In this document: positions 6,581 to 12,867 of the stretch, piece by piece
Position numbering within the stretch: position 1 is the stretch's first letter
How the letters are laid out: every line of letters starts with the position of its first letter
DNA from: Baffinella frigidus
Lineage: Eukaryota > Cryptophyceae > Cryptomonadales > Baffinellaceae
Assembly (NCBI GenBank): GCA_026770585.1
Contig: MU646962.1
Coordinates: 148,662-163,501 of the forward strand
Direction of reading: 5' to 3'
DNA: 14,840 nt
Translations under genes and position numbers: made by a program
The notes under the pieces: model-generated
What the model was told of the DNA's origin: nothing
The model's database searches: none
The model's input: only the letters and a program-made list of their open reading frames with translations

Positions 6581-6866
6581 CTCTCTCTCTTTCTCTCTCT
6601 CTCTACCTCCCTCCCCCCCCCCTCTCCCTCTCTCTCTCTCCCTCTCCCTCTCTCGCTCTCTCTCTCCTCTCTATCTCCCACCCGGCGGCGAGGGGAGGGG
6701 GGCGAAGGGAGAGAGAGAGAGGGAGGGAGGGAGAGAGGGAGAGAGGGAGAGAGGGAGAGAGGGAGAGAGGGAGAGAGGGAGAGAAGGAGAGAGGGCGAGA
6801 GGGAGAGAGGGAGAGAGGGAGAGAGGTAGAGAGGGAGTGAGGGAGTGAGGGAGAAAGGCGGAGGGA
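6581..6866. repeat. (CT)n block facing a (GAGAGG)n block: long purine/pyrimidine inverted tract
   Basis: The plus strand is nearly all pyrimidine from 6581 to about 6680 and nearly all purine from about 6698 to 6866, with GAGAGGGA-type 8-10-base units on the right. The arms are roughly complementary, so the region can form a large imperfect hairpin or triplex (H-DNA). Long apparent reading frames across it are repeat artefacts. Confidence 0.95.
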
Positions 6867-6917
6867 GAGCGGATGGCGAGGGGAGAGGGGGGGGGGGCGA
6901 GCGGACTTGGGAGTGTT

Positions 6918-6958
6918 GAATAATATTTTTAATATTTTTCATAATAATTATAAAAAAT
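6918..6958. other. AT-rich island beside the purine tract
   Basis: A ~41-base run almost without G or C (AATAATATTTTTAATATTTT...). It stands out against GC-rich flanks and is a likely easily melted segment. Confidence 0.7.
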
Positions 6959-6979
6959 GAAAGAGGGGAGGGGGGGCAC

Positions 6980-7075
6980 CGCCGTTTCCTCGGAACGGGC
7001 GAGGGAGCGCATGGCCTCGTCCGTGTGGCTCCTCAGGCGCGCCCGCGTGTGTGCCACCGTTTCTTTGCCGCGTGC
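6980..7075 (-). CDS. Putative coiled-coil exon (ARGKETVAHTRARLRSH family, full copy)
   Basis: The acceptor gtgtggcag precedes a 96-base, 32-codon segment in phase 0. It reads ARGKETVAHTRARLRSH, then TDEAMRSLARSEETA, and ends before gtgccc. Strongly helical, Arg/Glu/Ala-rich. A second copy at 7320-7267 keeps the first 17 residues identical, with several silent third-base differences. That pattern suggests past selection on the protein. The donor (GCG|gtgccc) is weak. Confidence 0.55.
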
Positions 7076-7159
7076 CTGCCACACCCCACCGCACGTTAAG
7101 CAAACACCGAGACTACCAATCTCTCTATGTCGCTATGCCTCCATGGCTCTCTCTATGTG

Positions 7160-7219
7160 TGCGCGTCTCTCTCTCTCTCTCGCGCGCACACACACTCGCT
7201 CTCTCTCCTTGTCTATCCC

Positions 7220-7266
<47 letters not shown>
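7160..7266. repeat. CT-rich microsatellite
   Basis: Mixed CT/CTCC repeats with a pure (CT)19 run at 7229-7266. The run abuts and replaces the 3' half of the second ARGKETVAHTRARLRSH copy. A further CT-rich stretch lies at about 7361-7440. Confidence 0.95.
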
Positions 7267-7269
<3 letters not shown>

Positions 7270-7320
7270 GTGGCTCCTCAAGCGCGCCCGCGTGTGCGCC
7301 ACTGTCTCCTTGCCGCGTGC
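7267..7320 (-). pseudogene. Second ARGKETVAHTRARLRSH exon copy, truncated by (GA)n
   Basis: Acceptor accatcgcag, then ARGKETVAHTRARLRSH identical in protein to the copy at 7075. After that the frame runs into GA repeats (minus-strand sense), losing the second half and donor. It is in the same phase as the full copy, about 245 bp away. Confidence 0.5.
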
Positions 7321-7665
7321 CTGCGATGGTGAGGTCACTCTGAGACGATCAACTTCCATATCGCTCCATCTCTGGCTATCTCTGTCTCAGCCTCTGTCTC
7401 TTGCTATCTCTCTCTTTCGCTCTCTATCTCTTTATCCCTGCATACCCGGACGCCGACCCCGCAAACCTCACGACAATCTCACGCTCACGCGCGTACAGTG
7501 TGCACTGTCAGGCGAAACCTGGTCCGGTTAGACTAGGGGGGCGGCCAGGCACCAGCCACCAACAACAATGCACCGCGCCCCCTAGGAACACCGTAAGGAT
7601 ATGTGTAGAGGTTTCATGTAGGGTCGTAGGCGCGCAGCAGGCGCGGGGGGGGGGCAGGGAGGGAC

Positions 7666-7739
7666 CTCGAGCCGGGGCGTCTCCGGCCGAGGCCCTCCGA
7701 AATGGATCAAATCCAGGATGGGGATGGACCGATCGTCCT
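7666..7739 (-). CDS. Possible exon sharing its donor end with the neighbour
   Basis: Between agctctgacag and CTCGAG|gtccct lies DDRSIPILDLIHFGGPRP then ETPRLE, with two leading bases. Its last bases and the following intron start (CCCGGCTCGAGGTCCCTCCC) are nearly the same as those of the exon ending at 7836. This points to duplication of a donor segment. The body is not coiled coil, and the call is weaker than its neighbour. Confidence 0.3.
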
Positions 7740-7835
7740 CTGTCAGAGCTCGAATTCGCGGCTCTGGACCACAGAAATGTCTCAAACTCCGGCCTCGAGT
7801 TTATCCACTTCGGAATCAGGGGGGCGGGGAGGGAC

Positions 7836-7916
7836 CTCGAGCCGGGCGCGGAGAGTGACGAGGGCCTGTGCCTCGTGCTTGTCCAGCTGCTGTGATAGCT
7901 GTGTTTCCGCCGCTTT
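7836..7916 (-). CDS. Putative coiled-coil exon
   Basis: An 81-base, 27-codon segment, phase 0 at both ends, between ggggcag and CTCGAG|gtccct. It reads KAAETQLSQQLDKHEAQALV and then TLRARLE. Gln/Leu/Ala spacing fits heptads well. The intron to the next candidate (7739) would be 96 bases. Confidence 0.55.
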
Positions 7917-7950
7917 CTGCCCCCCCCGTGGACGGTCAGTGAGAGGTTGC

Positions 7951-8030
7951 GTGAGTGAGTGAGTGAGTGAGTGAGTGAGACAGTGAGATAGTGAGAGCGC
8001 GGGTGAGAAATGGCGTGAGTGAGTGAGTGA
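7951..8030. repeat. (GTGA)n microsatellite
   Basis: Pure GTGA repeats at 7951-7979 and 8015-8030, with degenerate GTGAGA units between them. Confidence 0.95.
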
Positions 8031-8073
8031 GCGACTCACGGTGGTGCCAGAAGTGGTGACCAACTAATCACAC

Positions 8074-8122
8074 CTGGCCGCGCTGAATGGCCGCAAAGTC
8101 TCTCCGGACTGCAGCCTCCCCG
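8074..8122 (-). CDS. Short relative of the neighbouring coiled-coil exon
   Basis: Ends in GGCCAG|gtgtga and reads GEAAVRRDFAAIQRGQ, aligning with REARIRKDLIALQREQ at the end of the exon at 8297-8212. An AG at 8123 (ctttggag) could be the acceptor. The 5' half of the exon is missing. One leading base does not match the phase of its relative, so it is probably a truncated, frame-disturbed duplicate. Confidence 0.35.
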
Positions 8123-8211
8123 CTCCAAAGTTGACGAATTTGTACGGCACACCCAGCATGTCAACTTGCGAATAGTCGGTGAAGGGGGAGCTAGGTGGCG
8201 ACGAATGGCAC

Positions 8212-8297
8212 CTGTTCGCGCTGGAGGGCGATGAGGTCTTTCCGGATGCGAGCCTCCCGCTCGCGTGCCCAGTCGAAGCGCAACTGCTCCGTCTTCG
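8212..8297 (-). CDS. Putative coiled-coil exon (KTEQLRF family)
   Basis: Acceptor ctcggacgcag, donor CAG|gtgcca, 86 bases with two leading bases. It reads KTEQLRFDWAREREARIR and then KDLIALQREQ, a strongly charged helix. Two partial copies exist: the 3' half at 8122-8074 and the 5' start (KTEQLRF) at 8473-8453. The intron sequence before the acceptor (GGGGTTAGGTTCTCGGACGC) is itself repeated near 8558-8582. Confidence 0.55.
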
Positions 8298-8452
8298 CTG
8301 CGTCCGAGAACCTAACCCCGCCACATATCTGCATTAAACATTCATTCCTCATCATGGTAGGCATGGGCGTTATGCCCAAGATACCAACAACCACCCTGAC
8401 ATGCCACACGTAAATGCGAAAGCGAACAGCATAAAAAGTCCGAGAACCGAAT

Positions 8453-8473
8453 GAAGCGCAGCTGCTCGGTCTT
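8453..8473 (-). pseudogene. Fragment of the KTEQLRF exon
   Basis: AAGACCGAGCAGCTGCGCTT (KTEQLRF) matches the exon at 8297 with silent differences and then diverges. It is preceded by GAGGTTAGGTTTTCGGAG, a relative of that exon's upstream intron. Confidence 0.5.
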
Positions 8474-8517
8474 CTCCGAAAACCTAACCTCGCCAGGTAC
8501 TTGCATTCAACATTCCA

Positions 8518-8685
8518 GGACTGGAAATTGCGGCTAGATTTTGTGGATATTACGGTTAGCGCGTCCGAGAACCTAACCCCGCCAGCGTTTTACACGAAAC
8601 ACTCGATCTAACAGCACCAATGAGCGCGATCCACTGTACAGTACAGGGTCCATCCCTGGGGACTGGACATTACGGCTAGATTCTG
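8518..8685. repeat. Two direct copies of a 26-bp repeat
   Basis: GGACTGGAMATTRCGGCTAG then ATTYTG at 8518-8543 and 8660-8685. The sequence between contains the duplicated intron piece mentioned for the KTEQLRF exon. Confidence 0.8.
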
Positions 8686-8686
8686 A

Positions 8687-8704
8687 GAAAATTCCAGAAT
8701 TTTC
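8687..8704. other. 8-bp perfect inverted repeat
   Basis: GAAAATTC, CA, GAATTTTC. A small dyad in AT-rich intronic sequence; it may be a binding site or chance. Confidence 0.6.
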
Positions 8705-8830
8705 CAACCAATTTCCGTAAAACCGGACCGCAATGTGCAGTTTTCGAGTATTTAATTTGAATATCTCAAATACGCCTTGCCCGGGAAACCCGAAAAAAAT
8801 GCCGGTGCAGACCAGGCAAGACGTGTGTGA

Positions 8831-8872
8831 AATATCTGGCGGGATGAAGTGTGCAATATCTGGCGGGATGAA
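8831..8872. repeat. Tandem 24-bp duplication
   Basis: AATATCTGGCGGGATGAA occurs at 8831 and 8855, next to the donor side of the exon at 8951-8875. Confidence 0.9.
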
Positions 8873-8874
8873 AC

Positions 8875-8951
8875 CGCATGTGGTGGATCAGCAGCTTGTC
8901 GTTGGTGAAGCCAATGTCTGATGTCGCGTCCTTGCGTAGCCGTTCCATGTG
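8875..8951 (-). CDS. Putative coding exon
   Basis: The acceptor aacaacacacag is followed by HMERLRKDATSDIGFTND and then KLLIHHM, ending CG|gtttca after 77 bases (phase 0 in, phase 2 out). Composition is clearly protein-like, with a mixed helical start. Codon choice is diverse and the flanks are simple sequence. No second copy of the coding part is seen, but a 24-bp duplication sits just beyond the donor. Family unknown. Confidence 0.5.
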
Positions 8952-9160
8952 CTGTGTGTTGTTGTTGAAGGTTTCAGTTTTAGGGTTGGGGTAGCCGGTG
9001 TGGTGCGTGGAATTGACCTTCTGGTGCTTTGGTACAAATACGTCAACTTTGGAGCGCAAAACAAAACCTGCCTCAGCAAATTGGCGAGACCGAATAGACT
9101 AAGCCAGCGCTAGAAAAAGATTGCTTGCTTGGTGGCCCCCACCACCAAGCACGCAAACAC

Positions 9161-9678
9161 GCAACGCGCCTCTGGGTCCTCCTTCCCTCGGCCGCAACCC
9201 CTAACCCCTAACCCCTACTAACCCCTACTAACCCCTACCAAGCCCTACTAAGCCCTACTAAGTCCTACTCAGCCCTACTAAGTCCTACTGAGCACCAACC
9301 CCTAACCCCTAACCCCTAACCCAGACCTCCCAACACCTAACCCCTAACCCCTAACCCCGAACCCCGAACCCCTAAACCAAACCCCCCGCGCCCCAAACCC
9401 TGAAGTGGTGACGGACCCAGTACGCGGTAGTCTCCCCCAACCACCACCACCAAGCAAGCAAGCAAGCAAGCAAGCAAGCACGCGAGCAAGCAACGCGCCT
9501 GGGTGACATAGGACCAGTTGGAGGCACAGGGCAAGAGGGCATCATGGCTTGGTATCTGTCAGCCGACATAACACACGGCTCACAGACCACACGGATCAGG
9601 CAACGGACCTGTCAGACACCCCAAGCAAGCAAACAAGAAAGAAAGAACGAAAGAAAGAAAGAAAGAAAGCAACGCGCC
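9161..9678. repeat. Three copies of an AACGCGCCT anchor with tetranucleotide arrays
   Basis: GCAACGCGCCT occurs at 9161, 9490 and 9669. Each is preceded by a simple array: diverged CAAG/ACGC at about 9145, (AAGC)n at 9451-9480, and (AAAG)n at 9636-9668. The microsatellite differs while the anchor is kept, so the arrays appear to have expanded independently after duplication. Confidence 0.8.
9188..9400. repeat. Degenerate telomere-like tract, AACCCCT and CCCTACTAAG units
   Basis: Units of AACCCCT (the TTAGGGG variant on the other strand) alternate with a run of ten-base CCCTACTAAG-like units and return to AACCCCT/GAACCCC. The variant composition differs from the TTTAGGG block at 2630 and runs in the opposite orientation. 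Confidence 0.9.
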
Positions 9679-9748
9679 TGGTTGCCAGGACCCGAACACC
9701 CTACACCTGAACCCTACGTCCCTGCACCCTCAACACTCAACGACGAAC

Positions 9749-9829
9749 CTGGTAGATATCGCGAGCGAGGAGGTCCTGTTCGACGCGGTGGTCCCTCTCC
9801 AGCCTCTCCAGCCCTCGAGCCCGCACCTC
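9749..9829 (-). CDS. Putative coiled-coil exon (VEER/VRAR family)
   Basis: An 81-base segment between cagacggcag and TACCAG|gttcgt, phase 0 at both ends. It reads EVRARGLERLERDHRVEQ and then DLLARDIYQ. It is related to the exons or fragments at 10302 (VGAKVMERLDRDNR) and 10118 and, more distantly, to 3799 (MEERRAVAKLEKEL). The AG after GAG could be used instead, starting at GTG (9826), which is the position seen in the relatives. Confidence 0.55.
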
Positions 9830-9924
9830 CTGCCGTCTGGGATGAGGGGTACGATAAGCTGAGTACCGACCACACAGCGGACTTCGAAGGGATTTCGAAT
9901 AACCCCTCAGCGATAAGACCTAGG

Positions 9925-9950
9925 ACCCTACGGTAGGCAATCTGTGGGGA
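9925..9950. repeat. Dispersed ~26-bp repeat, copy 2
   Basis: ACCCTACGGTAGGCAATCTG then TGGGGA; see 4425-4450. Confidence 0.6.
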
Positions 9951-10059
9951 CATAGGGGGGTTTCCTACGGATACGGTAACGGAAAGGTGGTCCGGTTTGA
10001 GCCGAAACCCCCTTTGAAGCCCGCTGTGTGACAGACTGAGTGGGAGGGAAAGCTGGAAT

Positions 10060-10118
10060 TGGTCACGAGTGGTGGTGGTGGTGTCTTTCGAGCCTCTCTC
10101 CACCCATTTCGCTCGCAC
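10060..10118 (-). pseudogene. Frameshifted copy of the VRAR coiled-coil exon
   Basis: GGCGGGAG is followed by VRAKWVERG, matching the exon at 9829. A one-base insertion then shifts the frame. Read with the shift, the following codons resume LER and continue into a His/Thr run from a GGT repeat. No usable donor is seen at the expected place. A telomere-like island (10138-10168) lies immediately upstream in transcription sense. Confidence 0.5.
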
Positions 10119-10137
10119 CTCCCGCCGCCTGTCGTTT

Positions 10138-10168
10138 GGGTTTAGGGTTGAGGGTTGAGGGTTGAGGG
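10138..10168 (+). repeat. Short telomere-like island
   Basis: GGGTTTAGGGTTGAGGGTTG and similar units, adjoining the decayed exon at 10118-10060. Confidence 0.85.
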
Positions 10169-10242
10169 TTTAGGCTCCTCTCCACCGCCACTCTCATCCA
10201 ACGCTCCAACCCTTCTCACACCACGATAATCAATGTGAGTAC

Positions 10243-10302
10243 CTGGAGAGGAACCACCATGCGGTTGTCTCTATCCAGCCTTTCCATGACTTTCGCACCA
10301 AC
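10243..10302 (-). CDS. Putative coiled-coil exon (VRAR family)
   Basis: A 60-base, 20-codon segment, phase 0 at both ends, from ggtgggag to CTCCAG|gtactc. It reads VGAKVMERLDRDNRMVVPLQ. It aligns with VRARGLERLERDHRVEQ of 9829-9749, and the donor is also CAG|gt. An alternative acceptor (gagcag) a little upstream gives a slightly longer exon in another phase. Confidence 0.5.
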
Positions 10303-10703
10303 CTCCCACCGCCTGCTCCCATTCACCGCCACGCTCAACTAACCCCAGGTGAATCTTCCAATCTCTGGAATCTTTCAATCCCAATTTTTGTATCGCCATG
10401 ATGGCCAATGGCAGCAGGCTCAGCACCATGCACAGCTGGAAGTGGTCTAGAGTGGTTCAACACGCCACGCCGTGGGGTGCTGAGCTGGACCGCAGACGGG
10501 CGCGCATGTCTTTGTTGAGTACGCTCGTGCCCGTCAAGTCTAATTTCGGAACATGTCAGATTCTGTCACGCTATCTTAGGCTTCCGACACGGAAGTTAAG
10601 GGTGTATATGCTATTTTAGGCATACAATGATGCTATTTCACACCTTTTTATGTGGACAGATGCTGGTATGTTCCGACATGAAATCGGAGGAAGGGGCGGT
10701 GAC
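10303..10703. other. No supported exon
   Basis: AT-richer intron-like sequence. Open frames are present but lack splice-bounded coding character. A short repeat, GTATATGCTATTTTAGGCAT against AATGATGCTATTTCAC, is faint. Nothing else seen. Confidence 0.4.
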
Positions 10704-10773
10704 CTGCAGCGCTCCTGGGCGAGCTGAGCCTCGATCTGAGCACGCGCCCTCTCGGCCACCGCCCGCAGCTCCT
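10704..10773 (-). CDS. Putative coiled-coil exon (AQERC family, copy 3)
   Basis: Ends GCTGCAG|gtcacc and reads ELRAVAERARAQIEAQLAQ then ERC. It is homologous to the second half of the exon at 11234-11112 (ELRVVAERVRGEIEAELAQ), with the donor conserved. The upstream limit is uncertain: the nearest AG (gagtag) is a poor acceptor, and the first half of the exon is absent. It may be a partial duplicate. Confidence 0.45.
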
Positions 10774-10879
10774 CTACTCCTCTACGCTCAACTAACCCTC
10801 CAATCCTTCTCCCACCCCGACAATCAATCGGAGCAGCCTCGGTACCAGGAAACGCTGAAATTGGGCACGAGTGCTTGGG

Positions 10880-10992
10880 GTTTTGGGTATAGGGTTTGAG
10901 TGTTAGGTTTTGTGATTTAGGGTTAGGGTTTCGGGTGTACGGCGTAGGGGTTCACGCCCGATTTAGGGTTGAACATTTAGGGTTAAGGGTTT
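10880..10992 (+). repeat. Degenerate telomere-like tract between exon copies
   Basis: GGGTATAGGGTTTGAG, GATTTAGGGTTAGGGTTTCG and related words. The part TTTCGGGTGTACGGCGTAGGG is repeated at about 11078-11099 as TTTCGGGTGAACGGTGTAGGG, between the next two exon copies. Confidence 0.85.
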
Positions 10993-11012
10993 ATGGTTTC
11001 AAATGAGGTGAC

Positions 11013-11047
11013 CTGCAGCGCTCCTGCGCGAGCTCGGCCTCGGTTTG
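11013..11047 (-). pseudogene. AQERC exon fragment, copy 2
   Basis: TEAELAQERC followed by the AG|gtcacc donor, nearly identical to the end of the exon at 11234-11112. Only about 35 bases of the exon remain before telomere-like sequence takes over. Confidence 0.55.
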
Positions 11048-11111
11048 AGTTCTGGGTTTTGTGGTTTTGGGTTGGAGTTTCGGGTGAACGGTGTAGGGTT
11101 TCAGGTGTGAC

Positions 11112-11234
11112 CTGCAGCGCTCCTGCGCGAGTTCGGCCTCGATTTCCCCACGCACTCTCTCAGCCACCACCCGCAGCTCCTCCCGTCCTCGCGAGTTCAG
11201 CAGCGGCTTCGCACGCTCCGCGCTCACATTCATG
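11112..11234 (-). CDS. Putative coiled-coil exon (AQERC family, full copy)
   Basis: Acceptor ttcccgtacag, donor GCTGCAG|gtcaca, 123 bases, symmetric phase 2 (one leading base, 40 codons, two trailing). It reads MNVSAERAKPLLNSRG, REELRVVAERVRGEIEA and ELAQERC. Heptad-like Leu/Val/Ile/Ala spacing across most of the exon. The 5' half recurs at 11538 and 11350, and the 3' half at 11047 and 10773, all on the same strand with the same splice phase. It is the most complete member and one of the best coding candidates. Confidence 0.6.
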
Positions 11235-11325
11235 CTGTACGGGAAGGGGGGCGGGGCGGTCAAGCCACGTCAACTTGAGGATAGGTGCAGGGGTGGTTGT
11301 TGCTGCTATCGTGGCACACAACTGT

Positions 11326-11350
11326 CAGCGGCTTCGCGCGGACCATCATG
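11326..11350 (-). pseudogene. Fragment of the MNVSAERAKPLL exon start
   Basis: Acceptor caaacgcag followed by C and MMVRAKPL, aligning with MNVSAERAKPL minus two or three residues, then diverging. Confidence 0.45.
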
Positions 11351-11460
11351 CTGCGTTTGGGGGTGAGGGCTCCGGTAGAGTGCAGGGATGCTAACGCGTG
11401 TGGTGCCATTGGTGAGAGACAGTTTATTGATTAGAGTGTAGGCCCGTCAAAAGGGGGGGG

Positions 11461-11538
11461 GCTCGTGCGGCCAAGGCAAGTCTCGTCGCGCCCCGCGAGT
11501 TGAGCAGTGCCTTCGCATTGTCCGCACTCGCCATCAGG
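11461..11538 (-). CDS. Second copy of the MNVSAERAKPLLNSRG exon start
   Basis: Acceptor ccgtgcag, then C and LMASADNAKALLNSRG, ATRLALAARA in the same phase as the exon at 11234. Eight of the sixteen first residues match, with AKxLLNSRG strongly kept. No donor is evident before a run of C/G, so the copy may be truncated or continue differently. Confidence 0.4.
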
Positions 11539-11563
11539 CTGCACGGGGGGGCAGTCGGTTCTC

Positions 11564-11650
11564 CAGTTGTATATTTAGTTGCACTGTTGTAAAGTTAGTT
11601 GAACAAGTTTACAGTTAGTAATACAGTTGTACAGTGAGGTGTACAGTTGT
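11564..11650. repeat. Degenerate ACAGTTGTA / TTAGTTG repeats
   Basis: Words CAGTTGTA, ACAGTTAGT and GTACAGTTGT recur with 8-16 base spacing. They overlap the end of the candidate exon at 11684-11645. Confidence 0.7.
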
Positions 11651-11684
11651 GGAGTCAGGGGGCGCGCGGTCAAGGCGTGCCTGC
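11645..11684 (-). CDS. Putative small exon joined to 11833-11754
   Basis: The acceptor ttatgtttgcag precedes one base and QARLDRAPPDSTT, then a gtacac donor. The single leading base completes the codon left open (AG) by the exon ending at 11754, across a 69-base intron with a pyrimidine-containing 3' end. Phase agreement supports the pair modestly. Confidence 0.35.
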
Positions 11685-11753
11685 CTGCAAACATAAGTCG
11701 ATACCGTACGCCACGTCGCTTGAAACGGAGGGGGGTTCTGAGTAGTGCGAGAC

Positions 11754-11833
11754 CTGAAAGGTAGCTCATCGACGTGGCCCTGCTTGGCATCAAAGTGATC
11801 CACGTGCCCGATCCCTGCCGGATACAGCGGCGC
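11754..11833 (-). CDS. Putative coding exon, not coiled coil
   Basis: Acceptor gggtgggacag, donor TTTCAG|gtctcg, 80 bases, phase 0 in and phase 2 out. It reads APLYPAGIGHVDHFDAKQ then GHVDELPF. Mixed hydrophobic/acidic/His composition that looks like a folded-domain segment. I recognise no family. It could join 11684-11645 in frame. Confidence 0.4.
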
Positions 11834-12034
11834 CTGTCCCACCCGAGAAACCTTCCGTTTAGGGTGTGGGGGTTAGGGCTGATGCGGCGTTTTCTGACGA
11901 GCGTGAGATGTGTAAGGTTCTGCAACGAGAGACAACCCCCGTTACCCATCCCGACACACCTCCCTGCCGCCTGTCCACCCAGAGTAATTAGGTTGCCGCC
12001 GGAACTAGGCCGTGCACCCTTATCGGAGGCTCAC

Positions 12035-12097
12035 TCTGTTTAGCATGCGGTACGCATGTCGACACGCCCTCCGTGCACCGGTGGCCCCCCACCGAGC
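12035..12097 (-). CDS. Putative coding exon, basic segment
   Basis: A 63-base, 21-codon segment, phase 0 at both ends, between agatagttgcag and AACAGA|gtgagc, a near-consensus donor. It reads ARWGATGARRACRHAYRM then LNR. Rich in Arg and Ala, with eight Arg/His/Lys-type residues. Splice signals are among the better ones in the window. Confidence 0.45.
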
Positions 12098-12352
12098 CTG
12101 CAACTATCTGCTTGTTTGTCAACAACAACAAGTACGCTCCAAACCCAAAGAGCCTCCGTTATTCCAACCAGAAAGACCCTGCGTTACTAAACCGCACGCC
12201 CCAAGCCCTAAACCCCTAAACCCTGGACCACCAGTCCTGGAGTACAGGGGCATGATGCTGACACGTCCGCGGTGCACCTCCCACCCACCGAGGCTACACC
12301 CATCTTCTCAAGTTGCGAACACCGCATACGCCGGAGGGGAAATGGGAAGGGG

Positions 12353-12398
12353 GCAGAGAGAGAGAGAGAGGGTGAGAGACAGAGAGAGAGAGACAGAC

Positions 12399-12429
<31 letters not shown>

Positions 12430-12439
12430 GAGAGAGAGA
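12353..12439. repeat. (GA)n microsatellite
   Basis: GA repeats with occasional CAGA interruptions (AGACAGAGAG). Confidence 0.97.
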
Positions 12440-12530
12440 TATAGCGGATCGATGGGAGGGAAGGGTGCACCTGGGGCATCGGTTTCATGCCCGCCATTGC
12501 CTGATGTCTCTTCCTCCTGCCACCGAGAGA

Positions 12531-12686
12531 GAGACCTTGATTAATACCAACACGCCTAGCGGCTATACGTCTTGAACCATTTGACCAGGCCTCAATTTGG
12601 CGTCAATTCACGGATTTTACAGTGAATTCACTGACTCAAGACGTATAGGCACTAGAGATTGAGACCTTGATCAATGCCATCACGCC
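12531..12686. mobile_element. Nested hairpin flanked by 26-bp direct repeats
   Basis: GAGACCTTGATYAATRCCAW plus CACGCC is found at 12531-12556 and 12661-12686. Between them CTATACGTCTTGA (12563-12575) and TCAAGACGTATAG (12636-12648) form a perfect 13-bp inverted repeat, and AATTCAC (12605) with GTGAATT (12622) forms an inner stem. This is the layout of a small foldback element or attenuator-like RNA hairpin between duplicated flanks. No coding capacity. Confidence 0.7.
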
Positions 12687-12689
12687 CAC

Positions 12690-12733
12690 GCCACAGCGGC
12701 TTTCTTGAGCGCCGCTCCGGTGGTACTAATCGG
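12690..12733 (-). pseudogene. Second copy of the GSQERCCG exon end
   Basis: GCTCAAGAAAGCCGCTGTGG C|gtgggc matches the end of the exon at 12862-12797, with a weaker donor. The adjacent 20-mer GGTACTAATCGGACGGGACC is also present twice (12722 and 12754). Confidence 0.4.
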
Positions 12734-12796
12734 ACGGGACCAAGGCGTTTCCCGGTACTAATCGGACGGGACCCCCCAAGGGCTCGAGAGACTTAC

Positions 12797-12862
12797 GCCA
12801 CAGCATCTTTCTTGAGATCCGGTCGGTTCGGTCAAGTACGGGACCAGGTCGCACGTTTGCAA
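12797..12862 (-). CDS. Putative exon with consensus gtaagt donor
   Basis: A 66-base, 22-codon segment from gatctgag to TGTGGC|gtaagt, phase 0 at both ends. It reads LQTCDLVPYLTEPTGSQ then ERCCG. The donor matches the eukaryotic consensus exactly. The acceptor is weak. Other frames are also possible near the donor (DLKKDAVA), so the reading frame is uncertain. Confidence 0.35.
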
Positions 12863-12867
12863 CTCAG

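Noticed and set aside
6509-6942. Long open frames on both strands through the CT/GA block
   Set aside because: They translate simple repeats (Ser-Leu-Ser-Pro or Arg-Glu-Gly-Glu) with no unique sequence.
7051-7531. Plus-strand Leu/Ser-rich frames over the CT repeats
   Set aside because: Microsatellite translation; the unique parts are coding-like on the minus strand instead.
9451-9534. Short evenly spaced repeats that might suggest an array such as CRISPR
   Set aside because: It is a tetranucleotide microsatellite with no spacers of constant size and no associated genes.
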